From: Pedosphaera sp. | GTDB lineage: Bacteria; Verrucomicrobiota; Verrucomicrobiia; Limisphaerales; SXQI01 | Direction: 5' to 3' | Assembly: GCA_025359965.1 (NCBI GenBank) | Contig: JANYDC010000152.1 | Coordinates: 1-46,147 of the forward strand | DNA: 46,147 bases | Part shown: positions 46,052-46,147 of the stretch, piece after piece | Numbering within the stretch: position 1 is the first letter of the stretch | How the letters are laid out: each line of letters begins with the position of its first letter | Notes under the pieces: generated by a model | Told to the model about the DNA's origin: nothing | The model's input: only the letters and a program-made list of their open reading frames with translations | The model's database searches: none | Program-made: the position numbers and the translations under genes

Positions 46052-46147
46052 CTAAAGGCACATTTGGAACCCGCATAGGTTGTTGGCCCGCCCGTTTGAA
46101 TGGAGCGGTTGCAGGTTGAGTGGTGCATCCAGAACCTCTCGTTGCCA

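Overview
The window reads as a chromosomal segment of a free-living, aerobic, Gram-negative bacterium of the Verrucomicrobiota, most likely a Pedosphaera/Limisphaerales-type lineage. The lineage is inferred from gene content, not from a marker tree. The pointers are: a PEP-CTERM protein and a metalloprotease with a PEP-CTERM-like tail; a giant secreted delta-60/Ig-like repeat protein; a SecA of about 1020 residues with a SEC-C tail; a planctomycete-type (PSCyt1) cytochrome; an Alternative Complex III operon; and a GxxExxY gene between ACGGAT-type repeats. I saw no tRNA, rRNA, CRISPR array, transposase or phage gene.

Left part (1-8.7 kb). The window opens inside a gene for a dipeptidase/amidohydrolase-like enzyme that ends at an intrinsic terminator. 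Then come two minus-strand exported proteins: the PEP-CTERM protein and the 1379-residue delta-60 protein. The latter is divergent from a CBS/DRTGG-type family II pyrophosphatase.

Plus-strand housekeeping block (8.8-21.6 kb). In order: a PilC/GspF inner-membrane protein; a fused acyltransferase/acyl-ACP synthetase (Aas-like) overlapping an alpha/beta hydrolase; an exported DUF362 protein overlapping clpS, followed by a DUF2017-like gene; secA; a GxxExxY gene enclosed by a perfect 27-bp inverted repeat; a sugar isomerase/epimerase with a Gfo/Idh/MocA dehydrogenase; and a small PSCyt1-type cytochrome c ending in a strong terminator.

Minus-strand permease array (21.6-33.7 kb). Four tandem paralogues of about 1000 residues each carry two ABC-2-type permease modules plus a soluble C-terminal domain of about 400 residues. 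No ATPase gene is present. Three are joined by TAATG stop/start overlaps. The fourth has its own copy of the upstream element and a single-base frameshift in a homopolymer.

Minus-strand respiratory operon (33.9-44.8 kb). Ten tightly packed genes run actA-actB-actC-actD-actE-actF, a small one-helix membrane protein, a CcoN-like protein, a CcoO-like cytochrome and a monohaem cytochrome, ending at an intrinsic terminator. ActABCDEF would oxidise menaquinol and pass electrons to c-type cytochromes. The most striking point is the CcoN-like protein: aligned from memory to cbb3 oxidase, it keeps the H-x-H haem pair near residue 350 but lacks all three Cu(B) histidines and the other low-spin haem histidine. 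It therefore should not reduce oxygen by the known mechanism.

Right edge. A minus-strand zinc metalloprotease with a PEP-CTERM-like tail lacks its expected N-terminus.
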